DNA of 64,000 nucleotides, taken from NCBI RefSeq assembly GCF_009857535.1, contig NZ_WWCS01000014.1, forward strand, positions 1-64,000, in the 5' to 3' direction. Both the position numbers and the translations under genes were made by a program. Below the pieces are notes generated by a model. That model had not been told where the DNA came from. It saw only the letters and a list, made by a program, of their open reading frames with translations, and did not search any database. How positions within the stretch are numbered: position 1 is the stretch's first letter; every line of letters begins with the position of its first letter. The DNA comes from Duganella margarita (GTDB lineage Bacteria; Pseudomonadota; Gammaproteobacteria; Burkholderiales; Burkholderiaceae_D). Positions 63,894 through 64,000 of the stretch are shown here, in pieces.

Positions 63894-64000
63894 CTACCCC
63901 TTGAGCAGCTCAGTGTCGAGCTGCCGGATTGCCGCCTGCGCCTGCGTGATGACGCGGTCGGCGATCCGCTGGCGCATGCCGGGCACGCGCCCCGCTGCCT
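63894..64000 (-). CDS. Unidentified gene, C-terminal 35 codons (partial)
   Basis: An open frame enters from the right edge and ends with TAG at 63894-63896. The tail reads RQRIADRVITQAQAAIRQLD-TELLKG, a helical, Gln/Ala-rich end with no motif I recognise. Convergent with the efflux operon. Confidence 0.4.
   Translation of the reverse strand, partial: AAGRVPGMRQRIADRVITQAQAAIRQLDTELLKG

Overview
The window is GC-rich, densely coded bacterial chromosome. Its content suggests a betaproteobacterium of the Oxalobacteraceae (Duganella / Massilia / Janthinobacterium type). Pointers are a urease operon with a nitrogen-type promoter, spore-coat-U pilins, very many PAS / GGDEF / hybrid kinase genes, REP-like palindromes between genes, and a VpsR-like regulator at the left edge. 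The genus is an inference from gene content, not a sequence match.

Layout. 1-1.1 kb: the N-terminus of a VpsR-like regulator and a small acyltransferase. 1.1-6.9 kb: a complete urease operon on the minus strand (ureD-A-B-C-E-F-G plus a HupE/UreJ nickel permease), preceded by a readable sigma-54 promoter and an NtrC-type palindrome. 7.2-8.4 kb: two tandem, nearly identical spore-coat-U pilins with no usher or chaperone nearby. 8.5-19.8 kb: an NAD-binding epimerase-like protein, a DUF945-like protein, a DUF885 peptidase, a REC-PAS-GGDEF-EAL protein, a hybrid histidine kinase, a SulP transporter and a VOC protein. 19.8-25.5 kb: a GH95 alpha-L-fucosidase, a divergent TetR / thiolase pair and a diguanylate cyclase.

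25.7-36.8 kb is the most unusual part. A stress-type SDR and Ku form an operon, and LigD lies 6.5 kb away, facing it. Together they are the bacterial NHEJ machinery. The space between is an AT-richer island of foreign look. It holds a stand-alone ApeA-like HEPN protein (anti-phage abortive infection family), a frameshifted IS110/IS1111 transposase, and a row of small orphan genes on one strand, one resembling an immunity protein. Related imperfect palindromes separate them. Two of the small genes appear frameshifted at homopolymer runs.

36.9-49.7 kb: a Lys/Ala-rich secreted protein; a tripartite RND pump; an alpha/beta hydrolase whose catalytic Ser and His are missing, with a tiny membrane protein overlapping it; a LysR / D-2-hydroxyacid dehydrogenase pair; an FKBP lipoprotein; lldD with a VOC protein; and three identical tRNA-Arg(ACG) genes with their own promoter and terminator. 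49.7-57.3 kb: a possible anti-Shine-Dalgarno small RNA, followed by a run of signalling genes (PAS-REC, PAS-GAF-HK-REC, REC-GGDEF, REC-HK-REC and a NarX-like soluble kinase). 57.3-64 kb: a type II NADH dehydrogenase, a low-complexity periplasmic protein, an Emr-type efflux operon (marR-MFS-OMF-MFP) with a clear palindromic operator, and a truncated gene at the right edge.
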